Shown here one piece after another: positions 50,068-60,132 of a stretch of 64,000 bases of DNA. Location: contig JAQWZU010000132.1 of NCBI GenBank assembly GCA_029253285.1, positions 62,001 through 126,000 of the forward strand, read 5' to 3'. Position numbers and translations under genes: made by a program. Numbering within the stretch: the first letter of the stretch is position 1; each line of letters opens with the position of its first letter. The stretch is from Akkermansiaceae bacterium. Its GTDB lineage: Bacteria; Verrucomicrobiota; Verrucomicrobiia; Verrucomicrobiales; Akkermansiaceae. The notes below the pieces were generated by a model. That model was not told the DNA's origin, made no database searches, and worked only from the letters and a program-made list of their open reading frames with translations.

Positions 50068-52506
50068 ATGAAGAGTCCTCTCTCCATCCTAATCCTGTTT
50101 TTATCAATTGGCACATCTTTAGCCTTTACCCCGAGCCTGACTCGCGTCGAACCGCGTGGCGGCCAGATTGGCACCGAAGTCAAAGTGAGCTTTTACGGTG
50201 ATCGTCTTTTCGAGCCCCAGGAAGTCATCTTTTACAAGCCAGGCATCACAGTGAAGTCGCTTGAAAAAGGAAAAGATCAGAAGAGCGCCAAAGCAGTTCT
50301 GGTAATTTCGAAAGACGCAGCACTCGGAGAGCATCCTCTTCGACTACGTTGCAAAGCTGGCATCAGCTACATGCGTTCATTCTGGGTGGGACAATTTCCT
50401 ACTGTTCACGAAAAAAGAACCGAGGATCGAAAAGGAGACCTCAATAACGAATTCGAGAGCCCACAAGAGGTTGCCATGAACGTCACCGTCCAAGGTGTCG
50501 CCGACCGTGAAGATGCCGACTACTATCGCGTCAAAGCGACGAAGGGTGAGCGACTTTCTGTCGAGGTCGAGGGGATGCGTTTGGGCCGGGTTAAATTCGA
50601 TCCATACATTGCTATCCTCGACTCCAAAAGATTCGAACTCGCCGTCAACGACGACAACCCGCTCTTGAAGCGCGATTGCGCCGCTTCGATCATTGTTCCG
50701 GAAGATGGCGAGTATACCGTCCTCGTTCGTGAATCTTCCTACGAAGGGACTACGGCCTGCCAATACCGGGTGCACATTGGAAATTTCCCCCGCCCCTTGG
50801 GTGTCTACCCACCAGCCGGAAAACCTGGTGAAGAAATCGAGCTTACTTTCATCGGAGATCCAAGCGGCGACATCAAATCCAAGATCAAACTAGGCAGCAA
50901 AAAAGAGTCACATCACATCAAGTCAGGTGACTTTCTTTCCCCATCTGGCAATCCCGTTCACATTTCTCCTCTCAACTATTTCAACGAGAAAGAGCCCAAC
51001 GACAGCTCCAAAACTGCAAACCCTGTCGAGAACGCCCCTTCTGCTCCGGTCGCGTTCCACGGCATCATTTCCAAAGTAGAGGACAAGGACTGGTTCCGCT
51101 TCAAGGCCAAGAAAGGCGAGAAACTCCGCATCCAGGTTCTCTCGAGAACGCTTCGTTCGCCTCTCGATTCTACCATCATTGTTCGCTACGCGAAGGACGG
51201 CAAATATATCGGGGCCAACGACGATCAATCCGCCGGCATGCCCGACAGTCGTTATGATTTCGATGTTCCTGCGGATGGCGATTACACCGTTAATATCGCC
51301 GATAAATTGGATCGAAAAAGCCCCGGCCACATTTACCGCATCGAGATCTCCAAGAAAGAGCCTGCGCTCTCACTCGCTCTGCCTCCGCAGCGACGTGCCG
51401 ACACCCAGCTCCGCAAGATGATTCAAATCCCTCGCGGAAACCGCATTGCCATCGTGCCGAACATTTCCCGCGCCAACATTGGGTGTGATATTCACTTTCA
51501 CGCTCCGAACCTCCCTCAAGGTGTCACGGTGCAAACGCCTGCCATCCCGAGGAGCTTTAGCAACTTCCCTATCCTCTTCGAAGCGAAGGCCGACGCGCCT
51601 ATCGCCGGGGGACTTTACGCTTTTGAAATTGAAGATCCTAAAACGAAACTTCGCGGACCATTCAAGGAAAGGATTTCCCACGTCTACATAAACAATCAGG
51701 GTGAGTTCCACTCGACGGATTCAGAACGACTCGCCGTCGCTGTCATCGAAGAAGCCCCCTTCCACTTGGACCTCTTCGCCCCGCCCGTGCCTTTGGTCCG
51801 GAACGGCACGATGAATCTTAAAATCACCGCACGCCGCACCGAGGGTTACACCAAGCCAATCACGGTAGCCATTCCCTGGAAACCAGCTGGAGTGGGAGCT
51901 CCCACTGAGGTGGTCATTCCAGAAGGGAAGAACGAAATCAATCTTACTCTCAACGCCAAGGGAGATGCTCCTCTCGCAGAGTATAAAGTTCTTGTGACCG
52001 GACGCACTACCACGGACAAAGGAGAGGTCTTCGTGTCATCTAATTTCGCTCCGGTAAGAGTCAGTGAGCCTTACGTCAATCTCGCGCTCCAGATGGCCGC
52101 AACCGAGCCAGGAAAGAACACGACCATTATTGCCAAGGTTGAAACCCTCGAGAAGTTCGACGGCGAGGCCAAGGTCACTCTTCACGCTCTCCCTCACGGA
52201 GTCACCGCAACCGAGCACAAGATCAAGGCCGACACCACGGAACTAAGCATTCCTCTCACCGTCACAGATGAGACCCGCAAAGGAAAACATGCGAATCTGT
52301 TCTGCCAGATCATTATCACCAAAGATGGGCATCCCATCCCCCATAATGTCGGACATGGCGGCACTCTCCGCGTCGATCCTCCGCCGCCGGCTCCCAAGAA
52401 AAAGGCTGATGCTCCGGTTATTGCAAAGAAGGAAGCCCCTAAAAAAGAAGCCCCAAAAAAGCCCCTCTCCCGTCTCGAGCAACTTCGCCAGGCCAAAGGA
52501 CAATGA
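50068..52506 (+). CDS. PPC (bacterial pre-peptidase C-terminal)-domain exported protein
   Basis: Two PPC-like modules (ADREDADYYRVKATKGERLSVEVEG...; SKVEDKDWFRFKAKKGEKLRIQVLSRTLRSPLDSTIIV...DDQSAGMPDSRYDFDVPADGDYTVNIAD); Lys/Pro/Ala-rich C-terminal tail. Confidence 0.88.
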   Translation: MKSPLSILILFLSIGTSLAFTPSLTRVEPRGGQIGTEVKVSFYGDRLFEPQEVIFYKPGITVKSLEKGKDQKSAKAVLVISKDAALGEHPLRLRCKAGISYMRSFWVGQFPTVHEKRTEDRKGDLNNEFESPQEVAMNVTVQGVADREDADYYRVKATKGERLSVEVEGMRLGRVKFDPYIAILDSKRFELAVNDDNPLLKRDCAASIIVPEDGEYTVLVRESSYEGTTACQYRVHIGNFPRPLGVYPPAGKPGEEIELTFIGDPSGDIKSKIKLGSKKESHHIKSGDFLSPSGNPVHISPLNYFNEKEPNDSSKTANPVENAPSAPVAFHGIISKVEDKDWFRFKAKKGEKLRIQVLSRTLRSPLDSTIIVRYAKDGKYIGANDDQSAGMPDSRYDFDVPADGDYTVNIADKLDRKSPGHIYRIEISKKEPALSLALPPQRRADTQLRKMIQIPRGNRIAIVPNISRANIGCDIHFHAPNLPQGVTVQTPAIPRSFSNFPILFEAKADAPIAGGLYAFEIEDPKTKLRGPFKERISHVYINNQGEFHSTDSERLAVAVIEEAPFHLDLFAPPVPLVRNGTMNLKITARRTEGYTKPITVAIPWKPAGVGAPTEVVIPEGKNEINLTLNAKGDAPLAEYKVLVTGRTTTDKGEVFVSSNFAPVRVSEPYVNLALQMAATEPGKNTTIIAKVETLEKFDGEAKVTLHALPHGVTATEHKIKADTTELSIPLTVTDETRKGKHANLFCQIIITKDGHPIPHNVGHGGTLRVDPPPPAPKKKADAPVIAKKEAPKKEAPKKPLSRLEQLRQAKGQ

Positions 52507-55289
52507 AATCACTTCCACTCTTCCTTCTGACTCTCCTCCCTGCCTCCTCGTCAACCTTCGAGCAGGTTAAGCCCATCCTGGAGCATTCTTGCGTCGAGTG
52601 TCACAACGCCGACAAAGATAAAGGGGGCCTTCGCTTTGACGGACACGCTATCTTCCTCGACGGGGGCGATTCAGGTTCTCCTGTCAATTTCGAGAAACCC
52701 GCTGAGTCAGAAATGATTCTCCGTGTACTTCTACCACATGACGATGACGAATTCATGCCGCCTTCGTCCAAGAAGACGCAACGCGACCCATTGACTCTGC
52801 AGGAGATCGATCTCTTAAAAGCCTGGGTTACCGCCAAGGCTCCCTGGCCCGAGGGTGCGACACTTCAGCAAAGGGAAAAAGTCGTTACCGAAGATCCAAG
52901 TCAACCCGACCCCGAATTAGTTTCCATCGGAGTTTACCCGGGCTCGGTCACGCTCGAGACCAAACGAGATTACCATCGCCTCATCGTCATTGCTACCGAC
53001 AAGAATTCCGTCACCCGCGATGTTACCGCCTCCGCTCTTTATCAAATTACCGACACCAAACTCGCCCGGGTTGAACGTTCGACTCTTTTCCCTCTCGCTG
53101 ATGGCGGAACCTCGGTGAAAGTGAAATTCCGAGGCAAGGAAGTAACCGTTCCCGTCACAATAAAAAATGCAACTGCCGACCGTCGAATCAGCTTCCAACA
53201 GGACATCGTTCCGGTCTTTACCGCCTCAGGATGCAACACCGGATCCTGTCATGGCTCCGCTCGCGGTCAGGACGGATTCATGCTCTCTCTCTTTGGATAC
53301 GACCCCAAGGGTGACTATCATCGCTTGACCCGCGAACAATCCGGCCGCCGTCTCAACCTAGCCGTTCCCGAGGGCTCACTCCTCCTCACCAAATCAATCG
53401 GGCTCGTACCCCACACCGGAGGAAAGCTTTTCGAGAAAAATCACCCCTTCTATGCCACCATGCTTGAGTGGATCAAAGATGGAGCCCACTACGATTCTGA
53501 CGACGTGGCCCTCCCCGTGAAGATCGATGTCGAACCGAAACAATTTGTTTTGGAGGGTGAGAAAAAGAAAGTCTCTCTCACGGTCAAAGCTACATATTCA
53601 GATGGTACCGACCGCGACGTTACCACACTATCTGCCTTCACCTCCTCAAACGAAAATTCGGTAGCGATCGATCCCTCCTCCGGGCTTGCCGAGTCAAAAA
53701 ATCGAGGAGAGGGATTTCTAATGGCTCGCTTCCACACTTTCACTGAAGGATCCCAGGCTATCGTCATCCCCGACAACTTAGAATACACGAGACCACAGAT
53801 CACAGCGAACAACTATATCGACGAACACGTTCACGAGAAACTCCACAAGCTTCGCATTATTCCATCCGAGCTCTCCAGCGATGAAATCTTTGTGCGTCGC
53901 GTCTTTATTGATATCGCCGGACTACTTCCCACCGAAGAAGAGCTCACTGCTTTCATGAACAGCAAAGATCCGAAGAAGCGTTCCATCTTGATCGACGAAC
54001 TTCTCGAAAGAAAAGACTTCACGGAACTTTGGGTTATGAAATGGGCCGAACTTCTTCAGATCCGCACGACAGGAAACAACGCCAACGACGTGACCTATAA
54101 GGCCGCTCTTCTCTGGTATAACTGGCTTCGTGATCAGATCGCCGAGAATCGTCCCTTCAACGAGATTGTTGAGGAAATGCTCTCTTCCCGAGGTGGTACT
54201 CACGATGTCCCAACGACCAACTACTACAAGGCCGAGAGTGACGTGATGAAGCTCACTGAAAACGTGGCCCAGGTTTTCATGGGAACACGGATCCAGTGTG
54301 CGCAGTGCCATAACCACCCCTTCGACCGCTGGACCATGGATGACTACTTTGGCTTTGCGTCTTTCTTCACACAGGTAAAGCGGAAGCAAGGTGAAGATCC
54401 CATGGAGCAGATCATCTACGATGGCAGTGGTAGCATCAAAAATCCTGTCACCGGTAAGGATGCCGAACCCAAATTCCTCGGCGGAGAAAAGATTGATGTC
54501 AAAAATCAAACCCGCCGGCAGGCCGTCGCCAAGTGGCTCACCGCTCCGGGTAATCCGTGGTTCGCCCGAAACACCGCGAACATCGTTTGGTCACACTTCT
54601 TTGGAATTGGCATCGTCGACCCTGTCGATGACGTTCGCATTTCAAACCCGGCAACCAACCCTGAATTGCTTGATGCTCTTGGCGAAAAACTCACCGAATA
54701 CAACTTCGATATGAAGAAGCTTGTTCGCGACATTTGCAACTCGCGCACCTATCAACTCTCAACAAGGACGAACGCCACCAACGAAGCTGATAACACCAAC
54801 TTTTCCCACGCCCGTGTCCGCCGACTTCGTGCTGAGATCCTCCTCGATACTCTGGCGCAGGTCACCGACACGCCGAACAAGTTCCGCGGACTCCCCCTCG
54901 GATCACGCGCCGTCAACATTGCCGATGGAAACACCTCGACTTACTTCCTCACCACCTTCGGTCGTGCGACTCGCAAGACAGTTTGTTCCTGCGAGGTTAA
55001 AATGGAGCCCAATCTCTCTCAAGCCCTCCACCTGCTCAATGGTGATGCCGTAAACAACAGAATTCAAAGAGGACAGGTTGTTCAAAATCTGCAGAAGGAA
55101 GGAAAGAAGCCAGACGAAGTTATCAAATCCCTCTATCTCCGTACTGTGAGCAGGCCTCCAACTGATGTGGAGACCAGCAGGCTCAACAATGTTCTCTCTG
55201 AAGCTAAAGAACCCGCCGAAGTGACTCAAGTTCTTGAGGACGTATTCTGGGCCCTCCTCAACTCGAAAGAGTATCTCTTCAACCATTAG
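52503..55289 (+). CDS. Planctomycete-type cytochrome / Ig-like / DUF1549-DUF1553 protein
   Basis: CVECHNADKDKGGLRFDG, Ig-like VKATYSDGTDRDVT, DEIFVRRVFIDIAGLLPTEEEL (DUF1549), IQCAQCHNHPFDRWTMDDYFGFASFF, LVRDICNSRTYQLSTRTN...HARVRRLRAEILLDTLAQVT (DUF1553). Confidence 0.95.
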   Translation: MKSLPLFLLTLLPASSSTFEQVKPILEHSCVECHNADKDKGGLRFDGHAIFLDGGDSGSPVNFEKPAESEMILRVLLPHDDDEFMPPSSKKTQRDPLTLQEIDLLKAWVTAKAPWPEGATLQQREKVVTEDPSQPDPELVSIGVYPGSVTLETKRDYHRLIVIATDKNSVTRDVTASALYQITDTKLARVERSTLFPLADGGTSVKVKFRGKEVTVPVTIKNATADRRISFQQDIVPVFTASGCNTGSCHGSARGQDGFMLSLFGYDPKGDYHRLTREQSGRRLNLAVPEGSLLLTKSIGLVPHTGGKLFEKNHPFYATMLEWIKDGAHYDSDDVALPVKIDVEPKQFVLEGEKKKVSLTVKATYSDGTDRDVTTLSAFTSSNENSVAIDPSSGLAESKNRGEGFLMARFHTFTEGSQAIVIPDNLEYTRPQITANNYIDEHVHEKLHKLRIIPSELSSDEIFVRRVFIDIAGLLPTEEELTAFMNSKDPKKRSILIDELLERKDFTELWVMKWAELLQIRTTGNNANDVTYKAALLWYNWLRDQIAENRPFNEIVEEMLSSRGGTHDVPTTNYYKAESDVMKLTENVAQVFMGTRIQCAQCHNHPFDRWTMDDYFGFASFFTQVKRKQGEDPMEQIIYDGSGSIKNPVTGKDAEPKFLGGEKIDVKNQTRRQAVAKWLTAPGNPWFARNTANIVWSHFFGIGIVDPVDDVRISNPATNPELLDALGEKLTEYNFDMKKLVRDICNSRTYQLSTRTNATNEADNTNFSHARVRRLRAEILLDTLAQVTDTPNKFRGLPLGSRAVNIADGNTSTYFLTTFGRATRKTVCSCEVKMEPNLSQALHLLNGDAVNNRIQRGQVVQNLQKEGKKPDEVIKSLYLRTVSRPPTDVETSRLNNVLSEAKEPAEVTQVLEDVFWALLNSKEYLFNH

Positions 55290-55317
55290 TCCGCGGCCTG
55301 ATTAAGTTTTCCAGGAC

Positions 55318-57696
55318 ATGAATTTGAATTTTCAGATGAAATCAACCCTAGCCGGATTCGCGGCGATCTTGACCCTTGGTGGTCTCTCCGCGCAGACTGC
55401 TGAGAAGATTACCTTCGACGATCACGTCTTCCCAATTTTCGAGTCCAAGTGTCTCAACTGCCACAATCCCGACAAAAAGAAAGGAGATCTCGATCTCTCG
55501 ACTTACACCGGAACAATGGCAGGAAGTTCCGGTGGAAAGATCGCCTTGGCTGGCGATGGCGGAAGTTCAAAACTCTACACCGTCACTGTTCATACCGAAG
55601 AACCCGTAATGCCTCCCGAAGGTGATAAGATTGCCAAGAAAGACGCTGATATAATCCGCGCCTGGATCGACGGAGGTCTTCTTGAGAATAAAGGTTCCAA
55701 GGCCCAAAAGAAAAAGAGGCCAGCTTTCTCGTTGGCCGCAGTTCCCTCCTCGAACAAGCGCCCCGAAGGCCCGCCTCCCATGCCCAAGGATCTTCTTCTG
55801 GAACCCGTCATGGTCGCTGCACGCTCAACCGTGATCAACGACATGGACGCAAGCCCTTGGGCACCTTTGATTGCGGTCACAGGTCAACGCCAAGTCCTTC
55901 TCTACAACACCGACACCCTAAGCCTCGCGGCCGTTTTTCCATTTCCCAAGGGGCAACCTGAAACCGTCTCTTTCCATCCCAGCGGCAAATACCTCCTCGC
56001 CGGGGGTGGCATTGGCGGGAAATCAGGAAGCACCAAAGTTTGGGACGTGGTAACCGGCAAGGTCATGATGGAAGCAGGCAAGGAATTCGACTCCGTCATG
56101 GCTGCTGACCTTCGGGCAGATCTTGGAGGCATAGCCCTTGGTGGGCCTTCCCGCCTTATTAAGCTCTGGGATACTCAAGCTAGCGAGCAGATCAAGAGCA
56201 TCAAAAAACACACCGACTGGTTGATTTCACTCGCCTATTCCTACGACGGTATTCTCCTCGCTACGGGAGACCGCAATAACGGAGTGCAAGTCTGGGAAGC
56301 TGCTACTGGAAATGAATTTCACTCTTTGCGGGGTCACCAGAAATCGATCGTCGATGTCAAATGGCGCGCCGATTCCAACCTTCTCGCAACCGCATCCGAA
56401 GACGGACAGGTTATCTTCTGGGACATGAACTCAGGGAAGCAAATCAAGAAAGCATCGGCACACGGCGGCGGTGTCCTTGCCATGGACTACGCCTTGAGCG
56501 GCGACATCGTAACCTCCGGTCGTGATCGAAAAGTGAAGCTTTGGAAACCAGATCTTGGTCTCAAAAAAGAACTCCCTGCATTCGCAGAAATGATCACTGA
56601 GGTCGCCTTCTCCCATGACGCAAAACGCGTCTTTGTTGCCGACTGGAATGGACAAATTCAAGTTTGGGACACCACGACCTACAATCAGGTCGGAACCCTG
56701 AATCCCAACCCGCCACAAATTGCAGACCGCCTCGTTTTACTCCAGGCGGACAAAGAAAAGCACGTCGCCGTCTTGAAAGCCCAGTCTGACAAAGCTTCCG
56801 TAGTCCAAAAGGCTTTTGAGTCCGCCGAGACAGACCTCGCCAAAAAGACCGCCGCCGTCGCCACATCAAAGAAAACTCTCGAAACCCTGATTGAAGAGCG
56901 CGACGCATTTACCGCCAAATGGGAAGAACTCAATCTCGCCCAAGAGAATAAGATTAACGAGCTTAAGGCTGTACAGAGCCAGACTACTGCTGTTCAAAAT
57001 CAAATTAAAGAACTAGCCGACCAGCAACAGAAACTCACAACTGAGCAGCAGCAAATTCGCGCTCAAAAACAAAAGGTTGAACAAGAGCTCGCCGCCGCCG
57101 GAAATACAACCAAAGTTGCGCGCGATAATTTGACCAAGAACCCCGATGATCCCCAGTTGAAGCAGAAACTCGCCCAAGCCGAGGCCGCCGAGCATTCCAA
57201 ACGACAGCAAGTTCAGCAATTGGGTCCGAAACTCGCGAACCTTGACAAACGAGTTGTAGAGCACGCCAAGTCAGTTCAAGAGAAGCAAGCTGCGGTAAAA
57301 GCAAGCTCCGACAAGACAAACAAGATTCAGGCCGAACGCACCCAGCTAATCACCCAGCGGAACGAAGCTGCAAAAATGAAGGATCAGCGGAACAATGCCT
57401 ACATCGCGCTCAAAGGGAAAATTCCCGCAATGGAAAAGGTGATCAAGCCAGCCGCAGATCTCGTAACAGCCAAGGACAAGCTCTGGAAGAGTTCCCAAGC
57501 CAAACTCGCAGCGGAACAAGCCAAGCAAAAGCATTTTAACCAACAACTCATCTTCTGGAAATCCGCTCAAATCAACACCAAGGTGCTCAAGGCCAAGGAC
57601 AAGACGGATAAGATAAGGTCTGATTTAGCCGATGCTGAAGCCGAAGAGAAGGAGTTGATCAAGCTGTATCAGGAAAGCCAAAAGGCTCGCCAGTAA
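55318..57696 (+). CDS. c-type cytochrome domain + WD40 repeats + C-terminal coiled coil protein
   Basis: CLNCHNPDKKKGDLDLSTYTG heme motif; WD repeats (…LLATGDRNNGVQVWEAATG…LLATASEDGQVIFWDMNSG…DIVTSGRDRKVKLWKPD…); long Q/K/A-rich coiled coil. Confidence 0.93.
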   Translation: MNLNFQMKSTLAGFAAILTLGGLSAQTAEKITFDDHVFPIFESKCLNCHNPDKKKGDLDLSTYTGTMAGSSGGKIALAGDGGSSKLYTVTVHTEEPVMPPEGDKIAKKDADIIRAWIDGGLLENKGSKAQKKKRPAFSLAAVPSSNKRPEGPPPMPKDLLLEPVMVAARSTVINDMDASPWAPLIAVTGQRQVLLYNTDTLSLAAVFPFPKGQPETVSFHPSGKYLLAGGGIGGKSGSTKVWDVVTGKVMMEAGKEFDSVMAADLRADLGGIALGGPSRLIKLWDTQASEQIKSIKKHTDWLISLAYSYDGILLATGDRNNGVQVWEAATGNEFHSLRGHQKSIVDVKWRADSNLLATASEDGQVIFWDMNSGKQIKKASAHGGGVLAMDYALSGDIVTSGRDRKVKLWKPDLGLKKELPAFAEMITEVAFSHDAKRVFVADWNGQIQVWDTTTYNQVGTLNPNPPQIADRLVLLQADKEKHVAVLKAQSDKASVVQKAFESAETDLAKKTAAVATSKKTLETLIEERDAFTAKWEELNLAQENKINELKAVQSQTTAVQNQIKELADQQQKLTTEQQQIRAQKQKVEQELAAAGNTTKVARDNLTKNPDDPQLKQKLAQAEAAEHSKRQQVQQLGPKLANLDKRVVEHAKSVQEKQAAVKASSDKTNKIQAERTQLITQRNEAAKMKDQRNNAYIALKGKIPAMEKVIKPAADLVTAKDKLWKSSQAKLAAEQAKQKHFNQQLIFWKSAQINTKVLKAKDKTDKIRSDLADAEAEEKELIKLYQESQKARQ

Positions 57697-57709
57697 TCCC
57701 AGCTTACCC

Positions 57710-58828
57710 ATGAGAAGTCATCTGATTTCCCTCATCACCCTTGTCCTTATTCTTTTAAGCACAGGACTCGCACGTGCCCACAAAATCGACTCAATGGAAT
57801 TCGACTTCCGCGAGTCCCCTGAATCCTGGATTCTCGAAGGTGAACTCGACCTCACCTATATGCTTCCCGAATTCCGCGGTGACCCGGACGCCGAAGCATT
57901 AAGCCGAAAAGAAATGATGAAGCTTCCGGCTGAGGACTGGTCGGTCATCCACGAGAAGATTGAGAAGACAGTCCAAAAGCTCCTCGCCTTTACCTTCGCT
58001 GATCAAGACCTGCCGTTTTCGGTCTCTTTCCCTGACTTCGACAAAACTCCTTTGCTTCTCCCCGAAGAACAACAGGACGTCGCCCTGATCACTCTACGCC
58101 TCTCGATAGAGCCCAGAGCAGGACCCGGGACTCTCACTCTCTTCTGGCTCGACGATCTGGACGCCCAGCTCATTATCATTCCTGAAAAAGGAGATCCATA
58201 CATCGCTCTTCCCGGAGGTGAAATTAGTCTCCTCGCAGTGGACGAAAGCGGCGAGTCCACCCAGGAGCGCGAGGTTGACCTCTTCCCCTGGATTAAATCC
58301 GGCTTTGCACACGTCATTCCTCTTGGTGCTGATCACATTCTTTTCATCCTTGGGATCTTCCTACTTTGCCCCCGCTTGAAACCCCTCCTTGGCCAATCTC
58401 TTCTCTTCACGCTGGCCCACTCGATCACCCTCACCATGGCGGTTAAGGGATGGGTCAGCTTCAACACCACTTATATCGAAATCCTCATTGCCACAAGCAT
58501 CGCATGGATCGGTATCGAAAATCTCTGGCTTAAGAAAATCGGGAGGCGCCGCATCATTCTCATCCTCGCCTTCGGATTACTCCATGGATTAGGATTTGCG
58601 AGCGTTCTCGGAGAAATTCTCGAATCAGTAGATTCCTCCCGTCACATGCTTCCTCTCGTTGGATTTAATATCGGGGTCGAAATCGCCCAAGTCGCCATCC
58701 TTGTCGTCGCCTGGATCGTAATGCGTTATTTGAAATCCTGGGAGAAGCCGATTCAAATTCTCGGAAGTATTGCAATCGCCGCCGCCGGGATCCTTTGGAT
58801 GATCGAACGGATCGGCACGCTTTCTTAA
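57710..58828 (+). CDS. HupE/UreJ-family membrane protein with extracytoplasmic N-terminal domain
   Basis: GFAHVIPLGADHILFILGIFLLCPRLKPLLGQSLLFTLAHSITLTMAV...GIENLW...FGLLHGLGFASVLGE: HupE/UreJ His motifs; multi-TM C-terminus. Confidence 0.88.
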   Translation: MRSHLISLITLVLILLSTGLARAHKIDSMEFDFRESPESWILEGELDLTYMLPEFRGDPDAEALSRKEMMKLPAEDWSVIHEKIEKTVQKLLAFTFADQDLPFSVSFPDFDKTPLLLPEEQQDVALITLRLSIEPRAGPGTLTLFWLDDLDAQLIIIPEKGDPYIALPGGEISLLAVDESGESTQEREVDLFPWIKSGFAHVIPLGADHILFILGIFLLCPRLKPLLGQSLLFTLAHSITLTMAVKGWVSFNTTYIEILIATSIAWIGIENLWLKKIGRRRIILILAFGLLHGLGFASVLGEILESVDSSRHMLPLVGFNIGVEIAQVAILVVAWIVMRYLKSWEKPIQILGSIAIAAAGILWMIERIGTLS

Positions 58829-60129
58829 ATCGTTTCCCTCGTATCGAGGTAACAATTGGCCAAGGCTGCCGGAAACCTCTGTGCGGTTTCATCCAAAGCT
58901 ACCACACCGTGAGATCTCAGATTGGCGAGAACACGCTCCCGCTCGGAAGAGTAATCCTGAGCCGCGAGGAATCCCAGGGCGCCATCGAAGTTAGCTACTT
59001 CATCGTTCAACATCTTATCGATCCCCGACTCGCGGAGACTCGCCAAAACGACGACGTGTTTTTGTCGAAGCTTACGTAATGGCTCCACGAGTTCATCGCC
59101 GTCTTCCCCTCTCAAATTTGTTAGGACCACAACCATAGCCCGGCGTTGTTGATGCCTGAGCAAACGCTCCGCTGCCTCACTGAAGTCACTGGGATAGGGT
59201 GATGTCTCGTAGTCGTAGAGATGATTCAATACTGTCGTCATGGCATGGCTGCCTTTGACGGGTGGTAACCAGCGTTCGGTTCCTCCAAAACTAAGAATCC
59301 CAACATGATCCCCCTGTCGCAAGGCGACATAAGAAACCAGCAACATGGAATTTAGACAGTGGTCGAATTGCGAAACCTCCCCGTCGAGAGTCCGCATACG
59401 ACGTCCGCAATCGAGCATCAAAATAACCGACTGATCCAATTGCTCCTGAAAATCACGGCTAATCAACGATCGCCGTTTTGAAGATGCTTTCCAATCAACC
59501 TGCGAAAGCGAATCGCCAAACTGATAATCCCGTAGTTGATGGAAATCGCGGCTCAGTCCCGCTCGATTTTTGCGGATGATTCCGGTCTGCTCCTGACGGT
59601 GCGCCATCGCCATCAAAGCGAATCGAAGCACCGGTTGATAATTAGGATAAACTTTCACCAAGTCTTCCTGCCCGCCTTTCGTTCGACGACTCCACAAGCC
59701 CAGGGGCGAGGCCAGCAAAAGGTGGGTCTGGTTAAACAATTGCTCACCCCTCTCGTGAAGAGTCACTGGATAGGTCACGTCGACATAGGCACCACCTTTG
59801 ATCGACCCTCTCCAAGGAAGGAGCGCGCAATCCGCACCTCCCGGAAGGCCATCGTAAACCGACAAGTGAAGAACACGTTTTGCACTGTTAGCGACCCGCA
59901 AGGTGACCTCGCTCTCCACACTCACCGCAAAGCGTCCCGGGATTTTTCGAGTAACGATTGGTTTCTTTACGGAGAAGGCCAATGCTCCATCGCTCACAAA
60001 CAAGGTCGCGAGACAAGCTCCGGCAATCAGCCAGATTTCACCAGCTCGCCCCAACCATATCGCGGCAATGGCCAGAACGAACCAAAGCATCAACAGGCGG
60101 ATGAGCCACTTTGTGGGGCGAATCGACAT
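58825..60129 (-). CDS. DUF58 domain-containing protein
   Basis: FHQLRDYQFGDSLSQVDWKASSKRRSLISRDFQEQLDQSVILMLDCGRRM: DUF58 signature; two N-terminal TMs. Confidence 0.94.
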   Translation of the reverse strand: MSIRPTKWLIRLLMLWFVLAIAAIWLGRAGEIWLIAGACLATLFVSDGALAFSVKKPIVTRKIPGRFAVSVESEVTLRVANSAKRVLHLSVYDGLPGGADCALLPWRGSIKGGAYVDVTYPVTLHERGEQLFNQTHLLLASPLGLWSRRTKGGQEDLVKVYPNYQPVLRFALMAMAHRQEQTGIIRKNRAGLSRDFHQLRDYQFGDSLSQVDWKASSKRRSLISRDFQEQLDQSVILMLDCGRRMRTLDGEVSQFDHCLNSMLLVSYVALRQGDHVGILSFGGTERWLPPVKGSHAMTTVLNHLYDYETSPYPSDFSEAAERLLRHQQRRAMVVVLTNLRGEDGDELVEPLRKLRQKHVVVLASLRESGIDKMLNDEVANFDGALGFLAAQDYSSERERVLANLRSHGVVALDETAQRFPAALANCYLDTRETI

Positions 60130-60132
60130 TAT

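Noticed and set aside
53922-54509. 195 aa minus-strand ORF inside the DUF1549/DUF1553 gene
   Set aside because: Antisense to a strongly recognised coding sequence; no family motif.
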